Assembly (NCBI GenBank): GCA_009840525.1
Contig: VXNP01000016.1
Span: forward strand, 1-50,573
Reading direction: 5' to 3'
Source of the DNA: Gammaproteobacteria bacterium
GTDB lineage: Bacteria; Gemmatimonadota; Gemmatimonadetes; Longimicrobiales; Gaopeijiaceae
Length of the DNA: 50,573 bases
The notes under the pieces are model-generated. The model was not told the origin of the DNA, did not search any database, and worked only from the letters and a program-made list of their open reading frames with translations. Position numbers and translations under genes: made by a program. Shown one piece after another: positions 1 through 8,664 of the stretch; the stretch's first letter is position 1; every line of letters begins with the position of its first letter.

Positions 1-50
1 TAGACGGCTCGTGGGCGCGGCCTGTTTTAACACAGCCTGGGGGGGGCGGG

Positions 51-2762
51 GTGATGCGATGCGGGGCCCAGTTCGTACGGCTATCGCTCGCGCCGATGCT
101 ACTCTGGGCGTGGCTCGCAGGAGTCTCGTCGCCCGGGCTCACTGCGCAGGACACCCAGGACGTGGCACGGCTGACCGGCGAGATCGGCGTCGACCCCGAG
201 CCCGGCAGCCTCCTCGCCACGACCGCCCGGCTGTCCATCGAGCAGTTGCCCCTCGCCGAGGCCCTCGTACGGCTCGCGGAGCATTCCCGGGTCCAGATCG
301 CCTTCAGCCCCAGTCTTCTCCCGCCGGACCGCGTCGTCGACTGCGACTGCGCAACGAAGAACATCGCGCGCACGCTGGACGAGCTGCTCGCCCGCACCGA
401 CCTGGGCTACGTCGAACTCGGATCCCAGGTCATCATCGTGCCCCGGGCCCCGCGGGAAGCGTTGCCCCCGGACGCAACCCTCGGCGGCCTGGGGGGAGCG
501 GGGGTCGCGGTCGCGGCCGCGGATGAGCCTGCCGATGCCGAACCCGTGGGAGAGACAGCCGCCTCGGACGCCTACCTCGACGAGACCGCCCGCCGGCTGA
601 TGCTGGGTGCGCGCGCCGCCCGCGATGCGGCTTTGTCGGACATCGCGTCCTATACGGCCGTCGTCAGGGAGCGCAATTCCTTCGAATTCTCGATGCTGGT
701 CCGCGACCGGCCCATCGTGCGGCGGGAGTCGGCCACCCGCGTTCGCTGGTCGAGGGACGAGCCCACGGTTCTGCGGGTGCTGGGATCCCGCATGGAAGTC
801 GGTGGGCAGCGCTTCAGGCCCGGCCGGCCCGAAGGACTTGCGGCACGGTTCGCCGCCGATCCGGCCCGCGATCCGTTCAGCCTGTTCATCGTTTCCGGCC
901 TGGGTCCACGCGCCGCCGAGTCGTGGTTCGTGCCTACGGTGACCCCGCTCGACGAGGGCGCGGAGCGGTTCTACCGGTTCCGCTCGGGAGACACGATCTC
1001 GGTGCACTTCGCGGGACGTTCCGTACAGGCGGTGAGCGTGACCGCGCACCCCCGTGCCCAGCACCTCGGGCTGGTCTTTGCCGTGCTGTGGATCGACCCC
1101 GAAACCTCCGGGGTGGTGCGAACCGCCTATCGCCCCGCAAAGCCCATCGATTCCGAGCTCAGCTTTCGCCGCAGGAGCGGCTCCCTGCTGGACATCGAGG
1201 AGGTATATCGCGGCACGGCGCTGGGCGATGTCGAAACGCCTTCCCCGCCCCGTCCGGGATTGTTCGACCGGATATTGAACTACGGTCTTAACGCGGCCAT
1301 GGGTACGCAACTGGAAATCGGCGTGCCGGTGGCGGTTGTCGACTATTCCTTGTGGAACCTCCGCTACTGGCTTCCGAGGCGCGCGACTTTTGCACACTAC
1401 ATCACCGGTGGCGACCAATGGGATGCCGAGGACTCCGAAAGGGTCACGGTACGGGGGTTTCACGACTGGGAGTTCGAGATCGAGCGAGTCTCGACGGGTG
1501 CCCCGAATCCAACGGATCCCGTGCGGGCGACTGCGGAGCTGGTCGAATCCTGGCGCGAGGAGGGAGACACGGTCGTCGTAAAGGACGGTTCGCAACCCGA
1601 CTCGGGGACCGTGGTGATCGTGGGGCGCGACTGGCGGGCGCTCGGCGCGAGCGACGATCTGCCTCCATCGATCTGGGAGGATCGCGAAGACGGACTGTAC
1701 GGGAGCATGGTCGACGAAGCCGGCGAAGTCCTGGATTCCATCGGCATGGCCCCCGGTGCCGGCGACCTGGAAGGCACCGGGACGGATCCTGACATCCGCC
1801 AATGGTATTTCGAAGCGCCGATACTCACGCCGAGGCTCATGCGCTACAACCCCATAGAGGGCCTGTCGGCGGGCAGCCGGCTGGTCCGCGATTTCCCGTG
1901 GGGACGGGGCGCGCTGACGGTGCGGTCGGGAACGCGGCGGCGCGAACCCAGCATCGATCTGGCCGCGGAGTACGGCCGGACCGGTCCCCGCGTGCGATTG
2001 TCGCTCTACCATTCGCTTCGGGAATCCGGAGGAACCGTGACCTCGCAGCGTTCGCCACGCTGGGCATACGTGGCCGATCCTTCCGACTACTACGTGGTCC
2101 GGGGAGCCGCCATCCACCTGCTCCCTCCGAGGAGCGACCGATCCTGGACGTCGCTGAGCCTGTTCTCCGAGACGAACACCACGTTGGACGGCGACGCGCG
2201 CAGGCGTCACGGGGTCGATCTGTTCTGGCGGCCCTGGTGGGGCGGCCTCACCGGACGCAAGGTGAACGGGGGCGCCGACATATCGCTGCGGGGACTGGTC
2301 GGCGACTATCCCAACGTCCGCCTGTCGGTCACGGGCATGCTGGTCCTGCCCCTGCCGGCCGACCTGTCGCTGGGACTGGAGGCGGGTGGCGCGCGCGTCG
2401 CGGGAGACCCCGCTCCGGAAGAGATCTGGAGGCTCGGGAGTTCCGGCGACTGGCTGCGCGGCTATCCCCAGAATGTGCTGAGCGGACGACAGGTCTGGAG
2501 GAGCCGGATCGAGCTGCAGCGCAAGGTCAGCCTGGTTGCCCTCTCGGTTTTCCACGACTGGGCCAGGGTGGACGACAGGAGCCTCCAGTCCGCGGGGCTT
2601 GGCGTGTCGGTGTTCAACGGGTTTCTGCGCGTCGATCTGGCCAGGCCGCTTGCGCCCTGGTACCTGGAGGGCACCCCGGTCCACGGGAGGGCGCGACCGG
2701 GCATTGACTGGGCATATGAGCCCGCGTGGCAGTGGCATTTTCGTACGACGGCGCCATTCTGA
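51..2762 (+). CDS. STN-domain protein with C-terminal Omp85-like beta-barrel
   Basis: A 903-residue exported protein. Residues 1-32 form a signal peptide ending near SPGLTAQ. Residues 60-135 match an STN (secretin/TonB short N-terminal) domain: amphipathic repeats around LPLAEALVRLAEHS and a final QVIIVP strand. A central region of about 190-500 resembles the extracytoplasmic part of DUF5686-like proteins. The last 300 residues alternate like a beta-barrel and contain WLRGYP near residue 802, similar to the RGY/F motif of Omp85/TamA barrels, and the chain ends in an aromatic Phe. I see no POTRA repeats. GTG at 51 and ATG at 54 are both possible starts. It probably sits in the outer membrane; substrate or partner unknown. 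The family assignments are made by eye. Confidence 0.75.
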   Translation: MMRCGAQFVRLSLAPMLLWAWLAGVSSPGLTAQDTQDVARLTGEIGVDPEPGSLLATTARLSIEQLPLAEALVRLAEHSRVQIAFSPSLLPPDRVVDCDCATKNIARTLDELLARTDLGYVELGSQVIIVPRAPREALPPDATLGGLGGAGVAVAAADEPADAEPVGETAASDAYLDETARRLMLGARAARDAALSDIASYTAVVRERNSFEFSMLVRDRPIVRRESATRVRWSRDEPTVLRVLGSRMEVGGQRFRPGRPEGLAARFAADPARDPFSLFIVSGLGPRAAESWFVPTVTPLDEGAERFYRFRSGDTISVHFAGRSVQAVSVTAHPRAQHLGLVFAVLWIDPETSGVVRTAYRPAKPIDSELSFRRRSGSLLDIEEVYRGTALGDVETPSPPRPGLFDRILNYGLNAAMGTQLEIGVPVAVVDYSLWNLRYWLPRRATFAHYITGGDQWDAEDSERVTVRGFHDWEFEIERVSTGAPNPTDPVRATAELVESWREEGDTVVVKDGSQPDSGTVVIVGRDWRALGASDDLPPSIWEDREDGLYGSMVDEAGEVLDSIGMAPGAGDLEGTGTDPDIRQWYFEAPILTPRLMRYNPIEGLSAGSRLVRDFPWGRGALTVRSGTRRREPSIDLAAEYGRTGPRVRLSLYHSLRESGGTVTSQRSPRWAYVADPSDYYVVRGAAIHLLPPRSDRSWTSLSLFSETNTTLDGDARRRHGVDLFWRPWWGGLTGRKVNGGADISLRGLVGDYPNVRLSVTGMLVLPLPADLSLGLEAGGARVAGDPAPEEIWRLGSSGDWLRGYPQNVLSGRQVWRSRIELQRKVSLVALSVFHDWARVDDRSLQSAGLGVSVFNGFLRVDLARPLAPWYLEGTPVHGRARPGIDWAYEPAWQWHFRTTAPF

Positions 2763-2872
2763 TGAGGTTCTGATAACCAACTGATGTCTCATGACCAGAT
2801 CGTATCTCCATGACCACATGATATCTTGATGAATATCTCGATCCCGGCGGGGATTACATCTGTCAACTGAGA

Positions 2873-2900
2873 TTGACGGATATATAACCGCTGTCATAAT
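2873..2900 (+). promoter_or_regulatory. Candidate sigma70-type promoter
   Basis: TTGACG at 2873-2878 and CATAAT at 2895-2900 are separated by 16 bases, within a stretch that is AT-rich compared with the surrounding genes. It lies about 100 bases upstream of the PorT-like gene starting at 3004. Pattern match only. Confidence 0.4.
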
Positions 2901-2992
2901 TCCGATCCTTCAGCCGCAATCTGCGCACGATTCGTCAACAGCTTGCAAGCGTCATGACATATCGGTCATGGCATATTCATTCCCCTCATTTT

Positions 2993-2997
2993 GGAGG
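2993..2997 (+). promoter_or_regulatory. Shine-Dalgarno site that fixes the start at 3004
   Basis: GGAGG stands six bases before ATG 3004. The upstream in-frame ATG at 2968 has no comparable site, so the longer 223-residue version is less likely. Confidence 0.6.
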
Positions 2998-3003
2998 CAA
3001 CTC

Positions 3004-3639
3004 ATGCACCGCATTCTTCCATCCGCCGTCCTGCTGTTCTGTATCGCTCCCCTGCTCTTCCCCATCGCTCCCCTCCCGGTTCTTGCGCAGGAGGTGGGTA
3101 TGCACTTTACAGTCGCCCGCACGAACCTGTCGGAATCCGACGATGAGACCGATCCGGCCATCAGGATTGGTGGCGGAGTATCCTTCGACTTCCCATTCAC
3201 GGACAATGCGGGCTTCAGGACAGGCATCTTCTATGCGCGCAAGGGCATGCTACTGGGGGACGAACTGCCGGTGAGCGGAGGCACGTATTTCGACTACATC
3301 GAGGTTCCTGCCCTTCTTCGGATCGGCATTCCGGTCGAAGGCGGGGCTCGCCCGTATTTCCTGTTGGGTCCCGCCATCGCGATCAACGTCGGCTGCTCGA
3401 TCGAGGTCGGCACGGGGGGGACGTCAATCTCCCGGTCTTGCGACGACATCGACGTTCCCACCCGGCGTCTGGACCTGGGACTGATGGGCGGGGCCGGCAT
3501 CGCCCTGACTTCGCAGGGGGGCGTCTCGTTAAAGCTGGACGCGCTCTACAATCCGGGATTGCGCGCGGTTGCCGACGACGGCGGCGAGAAACATCGCGTG
3601 ATCACGGGCCAGGTGGGGATCGCGTTCCCAATCGGGTAG
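3004..3639 (+). CDS. Small outer-membrane beta-barrel protein (PorT/OmpW-like)
   Basis: A 211-residue protein with a clear Sec signal peptide (hydrophobic Leu/Pro-rich core ending at VLAQ). It is followed by alternating strands with glycines, for example GGGVSFDFPF, FRTGIFYARKG, PYFLLGPAI and LMGGAGIAL, ending in GQVGIAFPIG. This is the layout of the outer-membrane beta-barrel (PF13568-type) family of about 200 residues. Two cysteines in the middle (around CSIEVG and SCDDID) may form a disulfide in a loop. The start is set by the GGAGG site at 2993. It stands alone between the STN-barrel gene and the FGE-like gene. Specific role unknown. Confidence 0.75.
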   Translation: MHRILPSAVLLFCIAPLLFPIAPLPVLAQEVGMHFTVARTNLSESDDETDPAIRIGGGVSFDFPFTDNAGFRTGIFYARKGMLLGDELPVSGGTYFDYIEVPALLRIGIPVEGGARPYFLLGPAIAINVGCSIEVGTGGTSISRSCDDIDVPTRRLDLGLMGGAGIALTSQGGVSLKLDALYNPGLRAVADDGGEKHRVITGQVGIAFPIG

Positions 3640-3797
3640 GTTGGTTGGCCGGAACTCGAGGCAGGGATGGCGCGGCTTTGCGCAGCGCGTTCGCGGAGCA
3701 GCGCGTCCGACCATCTTGCCTCCACCCTCCGGGATCTCTGATGTTTGCCTAGGGAGATGAACGTGCGTCCACGGCGAATCCAGGAGTTGGACCCACC

Positions 3798-4625
3798 ATG
3801 CGCTTCGCATTCGAGGGGTGGATTTCGCCCAGGATGATCGCGCTGGCTGGCGTGATCCTCGTCTGCGGCTATGCGGTGGTGCAGTGGATGAGCTACTTCA
3901 ACGGCGGCCCCGGCAAGGCAGCCAGTCGTCCGCCCCCAACGCCCGGTGTCGTCGACGCTCTGAACCGGGCGATTCTGATCGAGGGCGGCACATTCATCAG
4001 CGGCAGCGACGACTGGGACACGCTCGTCGCCCCGGGCAGTCCGTACTCGAAACGGGACGAGTATCCGCGCCCGCGCACGGTCCGGAGCTTCTGGATGCAG
4101 GAGCACGAGGTAACGAACGAGGAGTATCGGCGATTCGACGCGGGGCACGCGTTCTCGAGCGGGGAGGAGCGCCATCCGGTCGTCAATGTCACCTGGCGGG
4201 AAGCCATGGCCTACGCCGTCTCCGTTGGTGGAAGTCTGCCAACCGAAGCACAGTGGGAGTTTGCGGCGAGAGGCTCCGAGAGACGGAAGTACCCGTGGGG
4301 CGACTCGGAGCCCACGTGCGAACGGGTACACTACGGTTCATGCGACCCGCGGGGCCCGATCGAGGTCATGGCTCGGTGGGAGGGCGCCACCCCGGAAGGC
4401 ATCTACGACCTGGCGGGCAACGTGGCGGAGTGGGTCACGCCCATCTGGTTCGATCCGGGGCGAACGCCCGTGAATGACGACTCGCGCAGGTTGCGGGGCG
4501 GCTCGTTTCTTTCCCCCCCGTTCGCCCTTCGCGCGGCGGACCGCGTCAGGTACCTGCGCTCGAGCTTCGAGTCGGAGGACATAGGGTTTCGCGTGGTGTG
4601 GCCAGTGGAGGGCGCGCGGGACTGA
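3798..4625 (+). CDS. Membrane-anchored SUMF1/formylglycine-generating-enzyme-fold protein
   Basis: A 275-residue protein. Residues 12-33 form one transmembrane segment near the N-terminus. Residues 55-270 carry the FGE-sulfatase fold: EGGTFISGS at the start, SFWMQEHEVTNEEYRRF, PVVNVTWREAMAYA, LPTEAQWEFAARG, YPWGD, YDLAGNVAEWV, RLRGGSF and the closing GFRVVWP. This family holds formylglycine generators, EgtB/PvdO-type enzymes and many non-catalytic members. The paired active-site cysteines of true formylglycine generators are not obvious, so sulfatase activation should not be assumed. The predicted catalytic domain faces the periplasm. No sulfatase gene lies nearby. Confidence 0.85.
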   Translation: MRFAFEGWISPRMIALAGVILVCGYAVVQWMSYFNGGPGKAASRPPPTPGVVDALNRAILIEGGTFISGSDDWDTLVAPGSPYSKRDEYPRPRTVRSFWMQEHEVTNEEYRRFDAGHAFSSGEERHPVVNVTWREAMAYAVSVGGSLPTEAQWEFAARGSERRKYPWGDSEPTCERVHYGSCDPRGPIEVMARWEGATPEGIYDLAGNVAEWVTPIWFDPGRTPVNDDSRRLRGGSFLSPPFALRAADRVRYLRSSFESEDIGFRVVWPVEGARD

Positions 4626-4754
4626 CGCTGCCGTTGGCGATGCGCGCCGAGGTGGCGATGGGGGCGCAGTTCAGCGCGTACCGGTTCGACGGGCCCGGGC
4701 GCGCAGATGGGCTGATGGGAACTGCGGGTCTTGGCGATGCCGTCCCGGTGAAGC

Positions 4755-5789
4755 ATGTTGGAGCCCATGGACCCGACCACCACCGTCCGCCCGCCCGCCC
4801 AGGCTGCCGCCTACGGGGGCCCGAGCTGGCCCGCCCGTGAAGCCTCACTCGCCGACGAACTGGGGTCGGTGTGGTCGCGGTGCGGCATCGACAGCGAATA
4901 CGCGACCCTGCAGGCGGTTTTGCTGCACCGCCCGGGTGCGGAGCTCTTCGAGGTCGAGGACGCCGACGAGCATCTCATGCTGGAGACCCCGGATGCCGCA
5001 CTGTGCGGCGCGCAGCACGACGTCATGGCGGATGCTTACCGGGCGAACGGCGTGCAGGTCGTGTACGTGGATCCGGGCGGATCGGGCGATGCGGGCGGCT
5101 CCGGGAACGATGCCGAGGACTCGGCCGCTCCGCTTCCGCCCGCAAACCAGATGTTCTGCGCCGACCTGTTCGTGATGACGCCCTCGGGGGCCATCGTGGG
5201 GCGTCCGGCATCGACCGTGCGGGCGGGCGAAGAACGCTGGATCGCCCGCCGGCTGGCCGACTGCGGGGTGCCGATCCTGCGTAGCGTGGGGGGCACGGGC
5301 ACCTTCGAAGGCGCCGATCTTTGCTGGCTGTCGCCGGGCGCAGCGATGATCGGGCGGGGCCTGCGCAGCAACAGCGAGGGCGCGGCGCAGGTGGCGGCGA
5401 CCCTCGCGGAGATCGGCGTCGAGACGCTTGTGGTGGACCTGCCGCACACCTCCATGCACCTGATGGGCGAGGTCCGCTTCGCCGACCGCGACCTGGCCTT
5501 CGGCCGCCCCGGCCGGATTCCGTGGACGGCGCTCGAGGCGCTCCGCAGGCACGGCTACGAGGTGCGCTTCTTCCCCGACGACCACGAGATGGTGCGCGGC
5601 TTCGGGCACAATTTCGTGACATTGGGACCGCGCAGGATATTGATGCCGGAGGGCTGCCCCATCCTGCAGGCGGCCTACGTGGACGCGGGCATCGAGTGCG
5701 TCACCGTGGAACTGGGAGAGATCCACAAGTGCGCCGGCGGGATCGGGTGTCTCAGCGGGGTGGTCACCCGGGAGCGGGTCGCCGGGTGA
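4755..5789 (+). CDS. Amidinotransferase / arginine-deiminase-like hydrolase
   Basis: A 344-residue member of the guanidino-group-modifying (pentein) superfamily. Visible marks are MFCADLFVMT, then GTFEGADLCWLSPG and GRGLRSN (the E-G-[GA]-D element), the His in PHTSMHLMGEVRFADRD, and the C-terminal GGIGCLSG with the presumed nucleophile Cys332. These are the positions of the Asp, His and Cys catalytic residues in arginine deiminases and dimethylargininases. Substrate cannot be set from sequence; arginine, a methylated arginine or agmatine are candidates. Its stop overlaps the GTG start of the amino-acid permease by four bases, so the two are coupled and the enzyme may act on the imported compound. 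ATG 4755 and ATG 4767 are both possible starts. Confidence 0.8.
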   Translation: MLEPMDPTTTVRPPAQAAAYGGPSWPAREASLADELGSVWSRCGIDSEYATLQAVLLHRPGAELFEVEDADEHLMLETPDAALCGAQHDVMADAYRANGVQVVYVDPGGSGDAGGSGNDAEDSAAPLPPANQMFCADLFVMTPSGAIVGRPASTVRAGEERWIARRLADCGVPILRSVGGTGTFEGADLCWLSPGAAMIGRGLRSNSEGAAQVAATLAEIGVETLVVDLPHTSMHLMGEVRFADRDLAFGRPGRIPWTALEALRRHGYEVRFFPDDHEMVRGFGHNFVTLGPRRILMPEGCPILQAAYVDAGIECVTVELGEIHKCAGGIGCLSGVVTRERVAG

Positions 5790-7111
5790 CGGAAGGGTCG
5801 CCTCAGCCCGCCACTCTCAAGCGCCAGCTCGGCGTCTGGAGCGCGGGCGCGATCCTGGTCGGCGCCATCATCGGCAGCGGCATCTTCGGGGTTCCCGCCG
5901 AGATCGCCCGCGAAGCCGGTTCGGTGGGCGCGATCACGCTGCTCTGGCTGCTCGGCTCCGCCATCACCGTCTGCGCCGCCCTCAGCATGTCCGAGCTGGC
6001 GGTCATGTTCCCCCGTTCGGGCGGCACCTACGTGTATCTGCGCGAGGCGTACGGTCCCATGCCGGCGTTCGTCTTCGGATGGACGCGGCTGCTGCTCATC
6101 CAGCCGGCGGTGCTGGGCGGCATCGCGCTCATCTTCGCGGCCTACGTGGACGCACTCTTCCCGCTCACGGACGTGGGCGTGCGCGTGGTCGCCGCCCTCG
6201 CCATCGTCGTGCTCGGCGCCACCAACGCCCGCTCGGTGCTCTGGGGCGCGGCGGTCCAGAACGTGACCACCTGGGCGAAGGTGCTCGCCATCGTGGGCCT
6301 GTCCCTCGCGATCTTCCTGTTCGGCGACGGGAACACCGGTGCGCTCGCCGCCGCGCCCGCCTTCGCGCCCGCTTCCTGGACCGGAGCGGGCGTCGCGCTC
6401 ATGGCCGTGTTGTGGGCGTACGACGGGTGGGGCGAACTGCTCTACGCGGCCGGCGAGGTCAAGGACCCTGGGCGCAACCTCCCCCGCGCCCTGATCGGCG
6501 GATCGCTGGTGGTGGCGGCCGTCTACGTGCTGGTGAACGCGTCCTACCTGTGGGTCATGCCGGTCGCGGAGCTGGCCACTTCGGAGCACGTCGCCTCGGA
6601 CGCGGCGATCCGCATCTTCGGGCCGGTGGGGGCGTCCCTGGTGGCGGGACTGGTGGTGGTGTCCACCTTCGGGGCGCTCAACGCCACCCTGCTCGGGGGG
6701 CCGCGGGTATTCTACGCCCTCGCCGAGGACGGGCTTTTCTTCCGGCCCGTCGGGCGAATCCATGCACGGTGGGGAACACCGGCGGCGGCCATCGCGCTGG
6801 TAACGGTGCTGGGGGTGGGGTACGTCTCGGTCAGGACCTTCGCCGAACTGGTCCAGGTCTTCATCCTGGGACTCTGGCCCTTCTACATCCTGGTGGTCTG
6901 GGGCGTCTTCCGCCTGCGGAAGCTCAAGCCCGATCATCCGCGGCCCTATCGCACCTTCGGCTATCCCTGGGTCCCCTGGATCTTCCTTCTGGCCTCGATG
7001 GCGATGCTGGTCAGCGCCTTCATCGGAGCGCCCGGCTCGACACTCTTCAGCTTCGGCATCATCGCGGCGGGCGCGCCGGTGTACTACCTGTGGCGCCGCC
7101 GGGTGACCTAG
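5786..7111 (+). CDS. APC-family amino-acid permease
   Basis: A 441-residue inner-membrane transporter of about twelve helices. Helix 1 carries the APC signature AIIGSGIFGVP, where the unwound glycine segment binds the amino-acid backbone. FPRSGGTYVYLREAYG and the internal AYDGWGELLYAAGEVKDPGRNLP segment are also typical of amino acid-polyamine-organocation carriers. The start is GTG 5786, which shares GTGA with the stop of the upstream gene. The open frame continues upstream to 5321, but that part is an out-of-frame reading of the deiminase-like gene. By context it imports the substrate of the neighbouring pentein enzyme; this is inference. Confidence 0.9.
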   Translation: MTEGSPQPATLKRQLGVWSAGAILVGAIIGSGIFGVPAEIAREAGSVGAITLLWLLGSAITVCAALSMSELAVMFPRSGGTYVYLREAYGPMPAFVFGWTRLLLIQPAVLGGIALIFAAYVDALFPLTDVGVRVVAALAIVVLGATNARSVLWGAAVQNVTTWAKVLAIVGLSLAIFLFGDGNTGALAAAPAFAPASWTGAGVALMAVLWAYDGWGELLYAAGEVKDPGRNLPRALIGGSLVVAAVYVLVNASYLWVMPVAELATSEHVASDAAIRIFGPVGASLVAGLVVVSTFGALNATLLGGPRVFYALAEDGLFFRPVGRIHARWGTPAAAIALVTVLGVGYVSVRTFAELVQVFILGLWPFYILVVWGVFRLRKLKPDHPRPYRTFGYPWVPWIFLLASMAMLVSAFIGAPGSTLFSFGIIAAGAPVYYLWRRRVT

Positions 7112-7141
7112 CTACCAACGCCGCTTCCACGGCAATCCCCT

Positions 7142-8176
7142 GTGGACATGAATGACCCTGCAGCGCGTCTCTCGGAGCAACTGCCTGAAGGAAAGATCCT
7201 GCCCCGCGTGCTCCGAAAGGTGCTGCGCCGGCTCGGCGGTGGCGCCGGTCTCGATCCGGGGCCCGCCTCCGGCGAGGATGCCGCCGTAGCCGCGGCCGGG
7301 AGCGAGCCGCGACTCGTGTTGGCGGCCGATCCCATCACGTTCCCGAGCGCCGACCCCGGCTGGCACGCCGTCATCGTGAACGCCAACGACGTGGCCGCGA
7401 CCGGGGGAGAGCCCCGCTGGTTCCTGTCCTCGATCCTCGTACCCCCGGGGACGGATGCGGCGCGCGTCGTACGGATTGCCGACGGCATTCGGCGCGGCTG
7501 CCGGGAAATCGGCGCGATCCCTGCCGGAGGCCACACCGAAGTCACCGCGGCCGTGCGTCACGAGCTCGTCGCCGGGGCGATGATCGGGATGGCCAGCCTG
7601 GAGCACGTGAAGCCGAGCGGCGGGGCTCGCGAAGGCGACCTGCTCGTGATCACCAAAGGCATCGCCATTGAGGCGACCGCCATCATTGCAAGCGAATTCG
7701 CGGAGGATGTGCGCGGGAGGTTCGGCGCCGAGTTCCAGGCCCAATCGGCCCGCTTCCTGAGGGATCCCGGGATCAGCGTGGTACCCGAAGCCCGCATCGC
7801 CGCGCGCGCGCCGGGTGTCCACGCGATGCACGATGTGACGGAAGGAGGCGTAGCGACGGCCATCCGGGAGATGGTCGAGGCGGCGGGGCTCGGGGCGGTC
7901 GTCGAGGAGACGAGAATCCCGCACTTCGACGAATCCAGGCGACTGATGCGTCACTACGGCCTCGACATACTGGGCGCCATCGGCTCCGGCGCGCTCCTGA
8001 TCGCCTGCTCGGAGGCGGGGACGGGCGGCCTCCTGCGCCGCCTGCAAGACGCCGGCATCGCCGGACGCGTGATCGGACGGTTCGTCGCTCCCGCGCGGGG
8101 GATCGTGCTGGACCGTGGGGCGTCGCGGCGGGAGCTGCCGCGCTTTGAGGCCGACGAGATCACGCGCCTGCCCTGA
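7142..8176 (+). CDS. AIR-synthase/HypE-like (PurM fold) protein
   Basis: A 344-residue PurM-fold protein. It has the N-terminal G-EDAAV motif, NANDVAATGGEPRW (the ATP-binding N-D-x-A-x-x-G element), AGGHTEVTAAV, LVITKGIAIEATAI and MHDVTEGGVATAIRE. These match HypE and its stand-alone relatives annotated as AIR synthase-related proteins. True HypE ends in a conserved Cys that is carbamoylated and dehydrated during NiFe-hydrogenase assembly; this protein ends in EITRLP with no Cys, and no hyp or hydrogenase gene is nearby. So it is probably a paralogue with another ATP-dependent role. It starts 30 bases after the permease and may share its transcript. GTG 7142 or ATG 7148 may be the start. Confidence 0.75.
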   Translation: MDMNDPAARLSEQLPEGKILPRVLRKVLRRLGGGAGLDPGPASGEDAAVAAAGSEPRLVLAADPITFPSADPGWHAVIVNANDVAATGGEPRWFLSSILVPPGTDAARVVRIADGIRRGCREIGAIPAGGHTEVTAAVRHELVAGAMIGMASLEHVKPSGGAREGDLLVITKGIAIEATAIIASEFAEDVRGRFGAEFQAQSARFLRDPGISVVPEARIAARAPGVHAMHDVTEGGVATAIREMVEAAGLGAVVEETRIPHFDESRRLMRHYGLDILGAIGSGALLIACSEAGTGGLLRRLQDAGIAGRVIGRFVAPARGIVLDRGASRRELPRFEADEITRLP

Positions 8177-8237
8177 CGGCCCCCGCCCGGAGCTCGTCCC
8201 TACCCTCCCCGCACGTTGAACTGCCGGGCGATGTCTC

Positions 8238-8639
8238 CTATCCGCTGCTTCTGCTCGCCCGCCAGGCGTCCAGTGAGTACCTGCCCGGGCCGTTGGCGAA
8301 AAAGAAGAGCCAGGTGAAGCAGTAGAACATCGCCAGCTCGCCCCGGTTCATGATCGGCCAGAACCCCTGCGGCATGTGGGCGATGAAGTAGGCCACGGCC
8401 ATCTCACCCGCGAGAATGAACGCCACCGGACGGGTGAAGAGCCCCATCGCCAGCAGCAGACCCCCGCCGAACTCCAGAATGCCGGCGAGACCGGGCTGGC
8501 TTATCAGCGACCCCACCTGATTCCCGCCGATTGCCCCGAACAGCTTCTGGACTCCGTGCTGCATGAACAGCAGCGCTGCTACGATCCGCAGGACGTTGAG
8601 GGTCAACTCGTTGAATCCGCCGCGGTTGGTGTCGCTCAT
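8238..8639 (-). CDS. DoxX-family membrane protein
   Basis: A 133-residue protein with four predicted helices. It opens with LRIVAALLFMQHGVQKLFG, the usual DoxX first helix, then GILEFGGGLLLAMGLFTRPVAFILAGEMAVAYF and a C-terminal FYCFTWLFFFANGPGRYSLD, which is the DoxX closing motif. DoxX proteins are inner-membrane proteins of poorly defined, redox-linked function. It is the last gene of the DUF5916-CopC-CopD-DoxX run on the minus strand, 25 bases after copD. Confidence 0.9.
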   Translation of the reverse strand: MSDTNRGGFNELTLNVLRIVAALLFMQHGVQKLFGAIGGNQVGSLISQPGLAGILEFGGGLLLAMGLFTRPVAFILAGEMAVAYFIAHMPQGFWPIMNRGELAMFYCFTWLFFFANGPGRYSLDAWRASRSSG

Positions 8640-8664
8640 GGTCTCCTCCTCCTTGCAGTTGTCG

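Noticed and set aside
5321-5785. Upstream extension of the permease reading frame
   Set aside because: It overlaps the deiminase-like gene in another frame; the APC domain and the GTGA overlap place the start at 5786.
7142-8176. Hydrogenase maturation factor HypE
   Set aside because: The C-terminal Cys needed for cyanide ligand synthesis is missing and no other hyp or hydrogenase gene is present; kept only as HypE-like.
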